A stretch of DNA of 6,137 nucleotides from Savagea sp. (GTDB taxonomy: Bacteria; Bacillota; Bacilli; Bacillales_A; Planococcaceae), in contig JASLHQ010000048.1 of the NCBI GenBank assembly GCA_030152265.1, positions 1-6,137 of the forward strand, given 5' to 3'. Of this stretch, positions 6,089 to 6,137 are shown in pieces (positions within the stretch are counted from its first letter, which is position 1; each line of letters begins with the position of its first letter). The notes under the pieces are model-generated. The model was given only the letters and a program-made list of their open reading frames with translations. It searched no databases and was not told the DNA's origin. The position numbers and the translations under genes are program-made.

Positions 6089-6137
6089 ATAAAATCGGTG
6101 AAATGAGGCGAGAAATCGATTCTTTAATTTTAATCAT
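6087..6137 (-). CDS. Possible C-terminal end of a convergent gene, cut by the window edge
   Basis: The minus-strand frame is open from the window edge for 16 codons (MIKIKESISRLISPIL) and ends in TAA at 6089-6087, overlapping the T-run of the terminator. The other two minus frames have early stops (TGA, TAA). The layout copies the MFS gene, whose stop also touches a shared hairpin, so this is likely the tail of a longer gene. The ATG at the edge is then an internal Met or chance. The product cannot be identified. Confidence 0.35.
   Translation of the reverse strand: MIKIKESISRLISPIL

Noticed and set aside
1..6137. Mobile element, CRISPR array, tRNA/rRNA, riboswitch or defence system
   Set aside because: No transposase or integrase frames, regularly spaced repeats, cloverleaf-like or long structured leaders were seen; all long frames are assigned to metabolic, regulatory, transport or wall genes.

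Overview
The window looks like ordinary chromosome from a moderately AT-rich Gram-positive of the order Bacillales (Bacillaceae or Planococcaceae-like). The evidence is strong AGGAGG-type ribosome binding sites, GTG and TTG starts, A/T-flanked intrinsic terminators, an HcaT/YwbF-type transporter and a VanY-type cell-wall peptidase with an N-terminal anchor. I cannot fix the genus from the sequence alone.

Layout. (1) Positions 1-2999 are the 3' part of a plus-strand fatty-acid operon: an acyl-CoA synthetase whose 5' end lies outside the window, a thiolase, and a 3-hydroxyacyl-CoA dehydrogenase. The thiolase stop codon directly abuts the dehydrogenase ribosome binding site. A Rho-independent hairpin at 3090-3130 closes the unit. 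(2) Positions 3131-3784 hold a separately promoted TetR-family regulator. A perfect 9+9 bp inverted repeat lies across its extended -10 promoter, so autoregulation is likely. (3) Positions 3824-4972 hold a minus-strand 12-TM MFS transporter of the HcaT/YwbF kind. It converges on the regulator across a bidirectional hairpin. (4) Positions 4973-5210 are an AT-rich divergent control region. (5) Positions 5211-6032 encode an M15B (VanY-like) D-Ala-D-Ala carboxypeptidase with an N-terminal hydrophobic anchor and a very acidic linker. A long two-stem terminator follows, and then what may be the last codons of another convergent minus-strand gene.

How the genes work together. The synthetase activates a carboxylic or fatty acid to its CoA ester. 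The dehydrogenase oxidises 3-hydroxyacyl-CoA to 3-ketoacyl-CoA, and the thiolase cleaves that (or runs in reverse to make acetoacetyl-CoA). The acyl-CoA dehydrogenase and enoyl-CoA hydratase needed for a full beta-oxidation cycle are not in the window. The TetR protein resembles fatty-acid/CoA-responsive regulators and may control the operon, but the operon promoter is out of view. The transporter and the peptidase have no evident link to this pathway.

I find no mobile element, CRISPR array, RNA gene or clearly novel system. The points most worth a second look are the TetR operator, the substituted loop in the dehydrogenase, the anchor and linker of the peptidase, and the stop codons embedded in or abutting shared terminators.
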